DNA from: Sarocladium kiliense
Lineage: Eukaryota; Ascomycota; Sordariomycetes; Hypocreales; Sarocladiaceae
Direction: 5' to 3'
DNA: 64,000 bases
NCBI GenBank assembly: GCA_030734395.1
Contig: JAUZTG010000017.1
Coordinates: 806,001-870,000, forward strand
Numbering within the stretch: the stretch's first letter is position 1; every line of letters begins with the position of its first letter. This document shows positions 26,701-36,577 of this stretch, piece after piece. The translations under genes and the position numbers were made by a program. The notes below the pieces were generated by a model, which saw only the letters and a program-made list of their open reading frames with translations, ran no database searches and was not told the DNA's origin.

Positions 26701-27197
26701 GAAGAAGGCTCCTGTATTGCGTGCGTTAGCATCCAACCCTCGGACTACTACGGTGGGTTTGGAATGGGATTTGCATACGTCTGGTCGATCTGCAAACCAA
26801 GCAGAATAGTCTTTTCATAGCTCTCTAGGTGAGCAATGATGACTCCAATCTCTTTACTGCTGAAGGGCCATCTGAGAGCCCGCAGACCGAAGCGTCTCAT
26901 GGACTCCTGCCCTGTCCCAGGCTCCAGCTTATCTTGCAGCATCTTGAGCTCCTCGGTGCATCTCCGAATCGCATCTGCTAAGCCATGAGATACACCAAGA
27001 AGGGGGCGACTTGAACCTTCTACAAGACTTCTGGCTCCTCGTAGGGCTACGCCGAGACTGACAACGTGGCCATGTAGGCGCGCGATGTCTGCCCGGGCGC
27101 TGGTGACGGCAGCTGAGTATTGGAAACACAGGACCGCCACTTTCGCAGATAGATCAACGACGGAGGCAATGCTCGCCACAGCCCCTACAGCTTCCAT
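23779..27197 (-). CDS. HeLo-like N-terminal domain fused to a degenerate neutral trehalase (GH37)
   Basis: Seven exons join in phase: 27197-26779, 26711-26579, 26528-26139, 26076-26013, 25945-25821, 25762-24024, 23929-23779; total 1006 aa. Residues 1-140 (start [16 protein letters not shown], later [20 protein letters not shown]) match the Helo_like_N type found at the N-terminus of fungal STAND/NLR and related proteins. A Ser/Thr-rich linker follows. From about residue 285 the sequence follows neutral trehalase: [21 protein letters not shown] (a PKA-type RRxS site), [77 protein letters not shown]. Catalytic residues are lost: the SGHD aspartate is Ser, the DAEYGNQG glutamate is Lys, and the QWD..GWAP loop is gone. 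The intron 25820-25763 uses a GC donor. Two separate genes remain possible, but no stop or start separates them. Confidence 0.75.
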
Positions 27198-27803
27198 GGT
27201 AATCTTAACGATTCTTTTGCTGATATCGGTCGTTGACGTCGTGAGCTGTCTGCAAGTAGGTACTCAATACGAGAGAGCTGCACGGCATGGGTTTGCGGGG
27301 AAAGTGAGGCTGACAGGGCACCACGAGGCGTACGATTTGATGGTGGGTGGTCCGAACTGCGGATTTTCGTTCCATTCAGCTGCGATAGCATGAAGCTACA
27401 TTTAATTGGCATTACTTATGAGCATTTTGTTAACTCAGCCGTGCCGTGCTCGGTCCACTTGTAATTAGCTAGGAGATGGCTATTCCCTACCTGAATGTCA
27501 GGTAGTCAAACCAGCATAATCTATACATAAGGTAACGATCAGTCCACAGCAATAGCTTTTCCTAAGTTCCACACCATATATGTTGGTATTAACTCACACA
27601 GCTTCTTAGCCAGCCTTGAGTGGAATATGCTAATGTGAAGCATGTGCCTAGCTAATAGACTAGATACAAATTCACATAAGTCAGGATGCTATGCGAACTT
27701 CCGCACAAAAGTTCGATAGTCTCTGCAAACTATGATTTAAATTCTCCTTCGGTTCGCATTATCTGGCGAATATAAGGTCAAACTTAGAAGGCTCTTGAGT
27801 CAT
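27198..27803. other. AT-rich intergenic region
   Basis: About 600 bp, visibly richer in A and T than the housekeeping part of the window. It is the 5' flank of the HeLo/trehalase gene and the 3' flank of the CorA-like gene. No gene or repeat was recognised. Confidence 0.5.
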
Positions 27804-29715
27804 CTACCCAGTTAGTCGCTTCCTTATCTTACTTTCGAGGAATGCTTTCCGTCGACTAATATACTCTCGAAAGCGCCATGTACAAACCACACTGATTGTT
27901 AAAGCCAAGCTCACGCTCAGCAGGGGCCACATCCAATCGGTGATGTCCATTCTGCCAGAGTCTGTAGCCCTGAAAGCGACGCTAGAGAACAGTGTCTAGA
28001 CATTAATCCGTCCTTAGCACATTGGAAGCAATTTGAGTTTGAATCATTATGAGTGGCGAGATACTTACTGCTGTAAATGTCCCGGGTAAGAATAGCATAG
28101 TTACTATAGTGATGGCGTGCATAGAAGAGCTATCCTGCGACATTCGCTGAGAGGTAGCAAGATTTGTTGCGCTGTCAAGCTGCGTAACCATGTTGAAGAC
28201 CTATCTCTTCGCGTCAGCAAAGGATTAGCCCTCCGTATAAATAACAACCCACTAGACTCATAGCGGTATCCTTCCTCGCTTTGTACTGCTCTAACCAGCT
28301 CGCTTGATAATGGACTGAGTCCAGGATATACTGGAGCGCTGCCTCTGTGCGCTGCTCGGCTGACCCAGATACGTGACTGCGGTTGTGCTCATTGAGGATA
28401 TTATGGGAGGCCAGGAGCTTCTCGCTAAGTTTGATAGAGGATGCGATGCTGCCAATGCCCGAGTTCAACATCTCAGAGACGATGTGAAGTCGGAGCGTAA
28501 TCTGCTGTAGCTGGGAGCGGGATTCAAAATCGCCTTCAAAGGAAAGCGACAGCAGCCCTCGTGACTGACTATCGGCGTAGGCCTCGACCGCTTCAAGCTA
28601 CATTAATAGATTCCTTATGAGTTCCTCTATCGTCTGCGAGGGGATATAAGAGTAGGTATACTGACTTGCGCGACAAGCTTCTCCCGAACATCGACAGCAT
28701 ACTCGCTCGCTTGCTCCAATGCTATCCCTGCTATCATTGCATGAAGAAGGTAAGGGCTTGCGACTAAGTCGGAAGGGGACGTGAGGCTTGATGAAATTGG
28801 GTCACTTCCCAAATAAATGCGATCAAGAAACTTGAACCACACACCGTCATCTGGGGCAACTATAATGTATACTGTCATGTTTTTTGCAACCGAGTGCGTC
28901 ATATAGAGAGCGCAAGGAGCCATACTACCCTTTGTTGCTCCTGGAGCTTGTTTGTCATACCGATCCTTGCGATTCCATCTCGGGTGTTGGCAATAGAAGT
29001 CTTCACAGCATTATATCAGTTTTTCAAGAGTGCTAAGCGGTATTTACTTGCATTCTGGGGGACTAACATACCAAAGACTTTGCCCTGTAGTAACGGGTCG
29101 GTCTTGACCTGCGAGAAGGGTGCTAGGTTACTTGCGCGGCCAAGAAAGCTTGGCGCATAGCCGCCGTGAAGGTTGAATTGTTCGAAGAGTCGCCTAGTTA
29201 GACGCCTGGATATAGATGGCTGGTGGCCAAATGCAGTGCCACGTCGTTCAAGGATAGGTATGCACCTAGTAAAGTCAGTTCACACACATTCACCATTCAC
29301 CCAGGGTAATAAATTCACAACACCCACAACAATAGTAGAGAAGGAGTGTCAGGAGTCGTATCAAGTGCCTGTCTAAAGATGAATTTTGAAGAGATGCCAA
29401 GGGGGACGGAAATCGCACGTCAATGGCAGCAATAACTGCGGCATCATTCTGACTTCTCCTCAGCGCTGTTGTGTAGGGTCAGACTCGCGTAGAATAATTA
29501 GCCATCCTTTCGATTAGTAGCTCACATATGTTTTGACCAACACCCGAAGCCGTCAGTATGTCGATACTTGACTCAAGGACGAAGTTATCGCTGTTGTTCT
29601 CAATGGGAAAGCTGAGGTTACTGAGGAGTGGATGAAGGCCAACATCTGGAACGAAGCTTCTGGGCGGCGAGGTACCCCGTCCTGGTTGTGCTGACTGTGA
29701 ATGTGATTTGTCCAT
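27804..29715 (-). CDS. CorA-like membrane protein of the fungal-specific type
   Basis: Multi-exon gene read from MDKSHSQSAQPGRGTS to the stop at 27804. Middle exons have the soluble part (RRLTRRLFEQFNLHGGYAPSF; TVYIIVAPDDGVWFKFLDRI). The C-terminal exons carry a long helical stretch (LNEHNRSHVSGSAEQRTEAA, then LDSATNLATSQRMSQDSSSM) and a membrane segment ITIVTMLFLPGTFTATLFSS made exact by splicing at GCA|ACA; a second hydrophobic segment (WPLLSVSLALTISVVCTW) and a basic tail follow. This is the layout of fungal CorA-like transporter-domain proteins. The GMN signature of true magnesium channels is not seen, so transport is doubtful. Several 5' exon borders (29200-29480) remain uncertain. Confidence 0.65.
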
Positions 29716-30673
29716 ATCTCTCTCTTCAGTTGGAGCTTTCGAAGTCGATGGTCAATGAGAGTCTGTCAATAGGTTGAAACGGAAACAGGTTCAACAACTA
29801 GGAAGGCGGAGCAATTTCGTAGCCGTTTGACCGGGTGTATGATGAAGAACAACTTTACTTCTTTTCCAGCTCAGCTCTGCAGAAGATTATGACGACACGC
29901 GAAGGGAGCGGCAGCGACCAGATAATATGCGCTGCCACGAATCCCAGCCCGCCACTGCTGGTCTTCATTGGCTTATCGTTAACAGGCTAACGAGACGCAA
30001 CGTCAATCGGTTCTGGTTAAAGATTAAGCGACACCCATCGATCCGAAGCTCTAGAGGCATTGGCTCGGACATGCAAATTCATCTCTGCTTCTTTGCAGAC
30101 AGAATAGGTCAAGACATGCGCGCGCGCACCAATGCCACCACAGTCACTGAGCCCCTAAACAAAAGCGGGCGCTATGGGATGTCGAAGGCGACCATCTGGG
30201 AGTCTCTACTGGCCAGATTGTTCTCGAAGACATAGAAGATTGCGGCTTCTCCCTTTATGACGCGAGAGGGCAGTATATGACAAGAGGGGCATCGCCGCGG
30301 GACAAAGCCGCTTCTTCAGCTCGCTTACTGGCTTGCGCTGAGGATCAACGACAAGGCGCGGTATTGTGTGGATGCCTGCAAGTGGTGAACACAGCCAAGT
30401 CAGTCACATGACATGTCATCAAAGTATTAAGGCTACTTCTTCTGAATGCTGAGACACGGTGAGAAAGATATCAGACGCACAGGTCTTGAGCTGTTCCAGT
30501 TTCGCAGAGTCTGCCTCGGCCAACCTGGTAGCGTAAGGCTCGGCGGTTAACTGTTGGGTGTCACCGTGTCCGTTGGTCGCAATGGTCGCCAGTCGAACAT
30601 GGGGTTTTGCATAAGAGGGGGGACAGCCGCCTGCCATCCTCCACTTAGAAACACTTCCATCAATTCGTCAACT
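29716..30673. other. Intergenic region between divergent CorA-like and DUF7730-type genes
   Basis: About 960 bp. A 102-codon plus-strand frame at 29927-30235 has no recognisable motif and unremarkable composition; I do not call it. Both promoters must lie here. Nothing else was seen. Confidence 0.5.
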
Positions 30674-31522
30674 ATGTCACAGAATGTCATCAGGCGCAAT
30701 TGGAGTAGGCGGGCAAAGCGCTTTCTCTTTGGTGATCCCAAGCCAATGGCCCCCAGCGTCCGAGACAACCCTCAAGATACAGCCCCGGTGTTCAACTTTC
30801 TCCCCTTAGAGATTCGCTGCCAGATATGGGAGGCCTATTTCCACTCCCACGTGGCCAATATGGTCCATATCTATCATAGTGGGAAAGAGACGATTGAGTG
30901 TCTTTGCGAAGACGGGCAGAAGTACACGCCGAAGGATCACGCCGTGTGCCACAGAGAGCAGCGGAAGCGCAATCGTCTCTATCTCCTCCTTACATGTAAA
31001 CGAATGTAAGAACGGTCCCGATTCGGCTTAAATCCGTCATCATGCTGATCTCAAGTCCCTTGGATCAGATACTTTGAAAGCGTCCCTCTTCTCTACCGGG
31101 CAACTTTGTTCGACTTTTCTACGAGTCTCGGTGCCGTCAGCAACTTTCGTAGTGCAGTTCCAGCTTATCACCTCGCGTGCGTCACCAAGGTTAACATTGC
31201 CTATATTCTGACGTGGCGACATGCTCCTGGACCACCGGAGACGAAGGGTTACAGGAGCGACGCGAGTCGTCAGTGGCCTGTCATTTGGGAGAGCTTGGCG
31301 GCAATGGAGAACCTTCAGTGGTTGAGGTTTGAGGTACTACTTGCAAGTTTCGACATCTATGCAGAGGCCTGGATGAAGAGTATAGACCATGTTCTCCGAC
31401 CAGTGAAGCTGGTTACGCAGCCGCCTCATTTCGAACTCATTCTCCCTTTCGATGTTGGCGACTGGGCGGAGGAATTACCGTGTCAAGTAGTCCGTTCAGA
31501 AGCGAAAGACGGCTGGAAGTAA
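30674..31522 (+). CDS. DUF7730-type (F-box-like) protein
   Basis: Two exons; the junction AAACGAAT|ATACTTTG converts KRM-stop into KRIYFESVPLLYRATLFDFS, which is the hallmark of this fungal family (LLLTCKRIYxExxPLLYxxxxF). The upstream part has FNFLPLEIRCQIWEAYF, a degenerate F-box-like motif. About 260 aa, start ATG 30674. Function unknown; members are abundant and variable in filamentous ascomycetes. Confidence 0.72.
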
Positions 31523-31670
31523 TGGGTTCTAGAAACCATAAATCGATTGAAAGTTTTTCAGATAAGGAAATATATTCATTGTTCCCCTGCGCTCTTCACC
31601 AATTGTGAGGTGGCTCGATCATTTCGTGCTTTTGTGCCTGCCCATAACTCGCGTTCCAGGCAATCCTGGA

Positions 31671-33129
31671 TCATGATTTCGCCTGTACGTGATCACCACC
31701 TTCAAGTTTTCCATCTTCGTGAACCGTACCTCCTTGGTTGATGTACCAAGAGGCCGCGGCAAAGAGAGCGTATGAGTCTAGAACACCCATTAGGTTGACA
31801 TAATTCCTCAAGCACCAGAAGGACTAACCAGCGTTCATCAACGGTCCGTTGTCTTTAACGGGTAACTCTCGATCGGACTCTCGTAATGAGATTTCCCGAC
31901 AATTCTTCCAGTCTAGAAAGAGTTCCATCGAGTAAGCTTTTCCATACCGTGATCTTCGGACAACACTTGGGCAACTTACTATATCTAACGTCGACGGTCT
32001 CTCCTCCATACGCCGTGTGGGTTAGCTAAAAACACAAATCAGTACATCACATTTACTCAGCTTTGATCGGTCTTTTGCTAGCGCATTTCTAAAGTAAATT
32101 GGTTGGAATCTTCTACTTACCTCGTGGATCACCGTGCTGTCGAAAAGACTGAGGAAATCAACCGGCGCCCGTCTGCCAAAAATTTCGAACCATTTTCCGA
32201 GGTCAAATTCAGCCGTGAAGTCTTTGAGTCTTTGAAGTCGGACATCGTTGAGAAAGCGGTGATCCTGTCTCATCGCGTAATCTAAGAACCAGTCGCAGAA
32301 CGTAATTGCTCCGGGAGAGTTAAGATTGTCGGGATCGTTAAGCTCAAATGCCATTGTGGGGCCCTTGCATGAGCGGATCGTTTTAAGCTTATAATATCCG
32401 TTGGTATCTGAGCTGTCAGTATCAAAGGAATGACTCAAGTCTGTGTTTGGTTGAGATAGGATTCCCTTACCAGGATCATGGCACCTATAGGGAAAACGGC
32501 TGTCTAGTTTAGGATCTTTCTTGCACGTCAAACGCTCGTCTGAGCAGTACACCCTCTAGTACTAACGTCAGTAGAGCGCAAATAGAAGCAAAGTCATGCG
32601 ATTTCCGAAGTGATAGGTACCCACCACGTCCTCCCCGTTAGGATGCCCATCCTTGGGAAGTGATAGATCCTGTAATTTCTTGAAAGTTCCTTGGGTAAAA
32701 GGTTAGATTTACCAGTATCTGAGCAACAGATTGAGGGGGAGGAATACCTCTCACTTTTCCTACCCTGTCTACTGGGCCAAACAACCATGTGAACAGTTCA
32801 TGCTGTGATCCAGCTAGGTTTTGAAGGTGACTCTCAGCGTTCCTTGCCATATTATGGGCGCTGTTGAATGCTTCTGACAGGAAGGTTCGTTGATCATTAT
32901 TACCTGCAAAGTGGCCCCTAGAATTAGTGAAGGCGGGCCAACGGCTGGCAGAGATGGTTACTTGCTGAGATAGACTTTAGTGATATAGATCTTCTCAGAG
33001 ACTGATACGAGCTTACCAGTCATTTTGTATAATGTACCCAGCCTGACACTGCGATACGAAGGAGAGTAAAATCACGAAGGCAACGGCCAAATCCTTGCCT
33101 CTAGTGGGGAAGTCATTGAGAATCTGCAT
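31671..33129 (-). CDS. Secreted zinc metalloprotease of deuterolysin/aspzincin (M35) type, exon structure doubtful
   Basis: Exon 1 (start 33129) encodes MQILNDFPTRGKDLAVAFVI and LLSFVSQCQAG, a clear signal peptide. Later exons give NNDQRTFLSEAFNSAHNMA and a Cys-containing middle (SDERLTCKKD, FPYRCHDPGK). Splicing GTGATCCACGAG (ending 32121) to 32025 creates HELTHT, a complete HExxH zinc motif. Immediately after, the genome reads AYGGETVDVRY, close to the M35 third-ligand motif GTxDxxYG, but in a different frame from the next conserved segment YGKAYSMELFLDWKNC. An intron removing that stretch (GC|GTATGG ... GAAG|A) keeps the frame but deletes the aspartate. The C-terminus is NADSYALFAAASWYI, typical of the family. 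Borders near the signal-peptide exon are also uncertain. Confidence 0.6.
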
Positions 33130-34648
33130 TTCAAGAACACCAGAGCATCAACAAAGGTCATGGGATTCAAGAATAGGCAGCGATCAGAGAGTGTACTGGA
33201 CACTCTAGCATGTCCCACGACCGGAAGAGAAGGCCATGTTTATATAATTACGACTCTACGACGAGCTTCACGACTCGACAAGTCTTACTGTGCACTCTGT
33301 GCCTGGACTGCTCGTTTCATACATTCACTTTCCGTACGCAGGTCAGTTGGTGAATTATTGCAGTGTTGGTTCAGACTGCCCGGGCCTTTCGCAGGATGAA
33401 TGCAGCAGGAGCTTGTCATAGCCCTTGTCGGTGAGTTTGGGGGCGAATGAAATGACACTATTCAATCCTGCGCCCTTTGTAACAAGGCTAATTCCACGTC
33501 ATATGGTCCTCGCCACTCGCCTGACATAAGGCCAAGAGAGGTCTGCTTTGCCCAAACAGGAAGGATTCGGACCTTGTTGGCCAGCGGAGCCAACCTGCAT
33601 GGGATGGCTGTGCCGAAGCCCATGCTATAAGATATTCACGATCCAACATGAAGTTGCAATGCGCCCTGATACTTGCTCTAGGCAGCTACATATCTAGAGC
33701 AAGGATTGGATCGCGAAGCGCCTGATGATCCCGAAAGCCACATGAGTGTGGCCATGAACTATAAAGATGTGTTTCAGATCCAGCCGTGTTGGGAATTGTT
33801 GGCCTAGTTATGACGTGAAAGAGCACATCGAGCCAACAAGTCGTGCAAATCATACGCATTATGCGCTCCGCGTTGGGGGCTGTTGGCCCGTTGATGGCCA
33901 GGCTGAACGCAGTGAGCCAACCGCTCGTTGCATGTTGTGTGCACTCACGAGTCGCCATAGCTGAGGCGGTTGATAACGAAAAGCTATGGTTGCACCTCTT
34001 TCAACGTAATCGCATTTCTTAACTTTGCATCGAGCTGTCGGCGATGCAAGCTGTCTTTGCGTAGTCAACAGGCAGGCAGTAATCACGAAGCTGGACCGCC
34101 GTGACTGGATCCGATTTATATGCATTCGGCTAGTCGCGCGTTGGCTCCAAGAGGAGCCGCTCAGCTGTAGGTGGCCGGAAGTTGGGTCAACTTCAACGCC
34201 TCATGGCCGCATCTAGGGCCTCAGACACTACAATTCTCCAGCCTTGCTCTGAAAGACTCGCCTCCGGGTCTTGGCAAGTTAGCCCAACATGATTTATGAC
34301 TTCAAAGGCAGTTTTCATTTGGATCTGGACGCGAAGTTCAGGGGATGATGTCGGCTAAGGGCTTTCGTCTGTCATTGGGAGCGCTTGAGATGGTCTGGGT
34401 CGACGTAGAGTGGCCGTCATTGAAGCTGTTTTTAGAAAGCTATTGCGAGGGGCCAACAGCTCTTGGATCCTTCAGAGTGATGATGAACCAAGTGTGCCTA
34501 GCTTGTATCTCAGTCGAGACTCGATTTCGCGTTCAAATGAAGGAGGCGGCTCGCAGCACTTCCACTTCTATTAATCTGCTGAGATCGCCCTCTTATGCAC
34601 CTCTTCATCTACTGAATATACAGACAATACGGATATATCTTATCTAAC
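33130..34648. other. Intergenic region with short imperfect repeats
   Basis: About 1.5 kb between divergent starts of two secreted-protein genes. No coding sequence was supported. It holds related repeat units built on GTTGGCC ... GAGCCAAC (see repeat entry). Confidence 0.55.
33576..33932. repeat. Three copies of a GTTGGCC...GAGCCAAC inverted-repeat unit
   Basis: Pairs of GTTGGCC and GAGCCAAC occur at 33576/33587, 33798/33830 and 33882/33914. The last two also share flanking sequence (TGTTGGGAATTGTTGGCC versus CGTTGGGGGCTGTTGGCC, and AGTCGTGCA versus GCTCGTTGCA), so they look like an old tandem duplication with a unit near 84 bp. No transposon termini were seen. Confidence 0.5.
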
Positions 34649-36421
34649 ATGTTCTTTGCTTGCCTTTTCCTCTCTCTTTCTATCTTCGGTGTGTTTGGGG
34701 CCGGCCCCTCCGAGGGTATCGACTTTGAATCGCCCGTCGGAATTGACGTTGGCTATCGAGATGTGAGTCTATTGACTCTGACCTTATATCTTATATCACT
34801 GCAAAGAAAGACTAATACTTATCTCAATAGACCTTCATCTGGATTCCGCCTGATGATAAGCAGATACCGGTTGTTCCACATGGACCCGACATCTTTATAA
34901 TGAATGACGGCGAGGGAAATGCCTTGTTGCAAATCCCTGAGTCGTACCGAGTCTCCCTCCAGAATGCAGTCGGTGAAGCTGCGCGAGTCTGCGCTGGTAG
35001 TGCTAAGCTGCGGAAACGCGATTGTGAGTAACACTGGTCCCAAGGCTATATCAATATAATAGTAGATGCGATACTGATAATAGCTACTGCTATAGTGGTT
35101 GGCTGTATGATTAACCAAGCAGAAGCGTATGTCCAGGATGACTCTGTGATCCAATTACTTGATCCAAGACAGCTTCGAAAGTTCAGGCTCCAGATTCGCA
35201 GAGGACAACAGAAGTTCTTAGAGCTGTCTCGTCGCTTTAAAGAGCTTGTTGATCTCAACCGCGCTTTACTCTTCATGGGTGCAGCCTTTGAGACTCAAAC
35301 GGTAGGCTGGACAGCTGGAGCCATAGTCCTTTCTGGCGGTGCCATTGTGCCTCTCGGGGAGTTTATGAAGTTCATGCCTGTCGACGACGATGGAGATGAA
35401 GAGGAATTTCCTGAGCAGGGGACGACTTTCTTGCCGCTACCTACTGAGACACCAACAGGCTGCCGCCCGACACAGACCGACGACTTCCCTGTAATTACAG
35501 CCTGATGATATATCGAATCTGATCAAATGCTAAAATATAATACAGACGGACTGTGCGGACGATGATTGTCAGGGACAAGAGCAGAAGGTCTGCACTACGG
35601 TGAGTCTACTACTTATCAAAGAGAGTCCATTCACTTACCGAAGGTTTGTTCAGGGACCTGAGAACGGCTGCCCTTGCGAGAACTACGGGAGGTGGATTGA
35701 AGACGAGTATGACACCAAGTTTGGCGATGAACAGCAGAAGCTCTTCAAAAAGGTCAACGCTGAGGCGCCCATGGGATGCTCCTTTGGAACCCTTGGCGAA
35801 TATTAGGGCGGAAAGGCGGTCATGGAGCCTTCAGCATGGTGTGTGTGCAGCACTGGTTCCACGACTGCGTATTACCCTACCAGAAGTGAGACTGGAGATG
35901 CTGCCTGTGCATATACATCTATGCCCAAGGAGACGATATCACCGGAGCAGAACCCGCCACCTGGTACTGCGACCGAGGAGCCCTCGTGTTTCCCAACGTA
36001 CGGAAGCGATCCAAAGAAGGATCAGCTTCTCAAGATCTGTGATGCAACTGATACTCAACTTGCATGGCTCTGCACGCAAGAAGGCCACGACTTCACCTCA
36101 GCCGAGTGCAATATTCCAGCGAACTTGTTTGACCCGAACAACCACGACTATGAGAATTTCCACCCGATTTTGAAGAGCACGTATCAGGTGTTCTTTGATC
36201 TGGATGAAAACGCCCCAGAAAAATGCAAGTCCTTGTTTACGAAGGACGCGGATGATGGGGTCGTAGAGAGTCGCTGCTTGCCGGCGCTGCAGGCGATCAA
36301 GGAGAAGTGTCCTTGGAATGGGGGCGTGGCGTGGAATGAATGTGGGAGGTTCGTTTATCAGACATGCAAGCGGGACAGTGAAGGCAAAGAAAGAGAGTGT
36401 GAAGCTGGCAAGCTGGAGTAG
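34649..36421 (+). CDS. Secreted cysteine-rich protein of unknown function
   Basis: Starts MFFACLFLSLSIFGVFGAGP, a clear signal peptide with likely cleavage after VFGA. At least three introns are needed, at about 34763-34829, after 35020, and in 35505-35660. The middle has a hydrophobic stretch (TVGWTAGAIVLSGGAIVPL). The C-terminal half is rich in Cys: DDCQGQEQKVCTT, GPENGCPCENYGRW, WCVCSTGSTTAYY, then about ten more Cys to the end. The CxDDCxGQ ... GCxCE pattern recalls modules encoded beside fungal killer-toxin-like chitinases; this is a weak resemblance and I do not name a function. About 500 aa. Exon joints around 35490-35660 are tentative. Confidence 0.6.
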
Positions 36422-36577
36422 GGGGCATCTAGAACGTTCATATCAGTTTCGTGTCCTTTGACTTGGTTCATCATCAACTTCTACGGAGACTTGGCCATGG
36501 CCTTTACCCCCATGTAATGAGAATGAGACACGATTGAATGTAAATATCCAGTTTCGCTTGCGCCAGTTGTCGATACT

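Noticed and set aside
29927..30235. 102-codon plus-strand frame
   Set aside because: No recognisable motif, no supporting context, ordinary length for chance.
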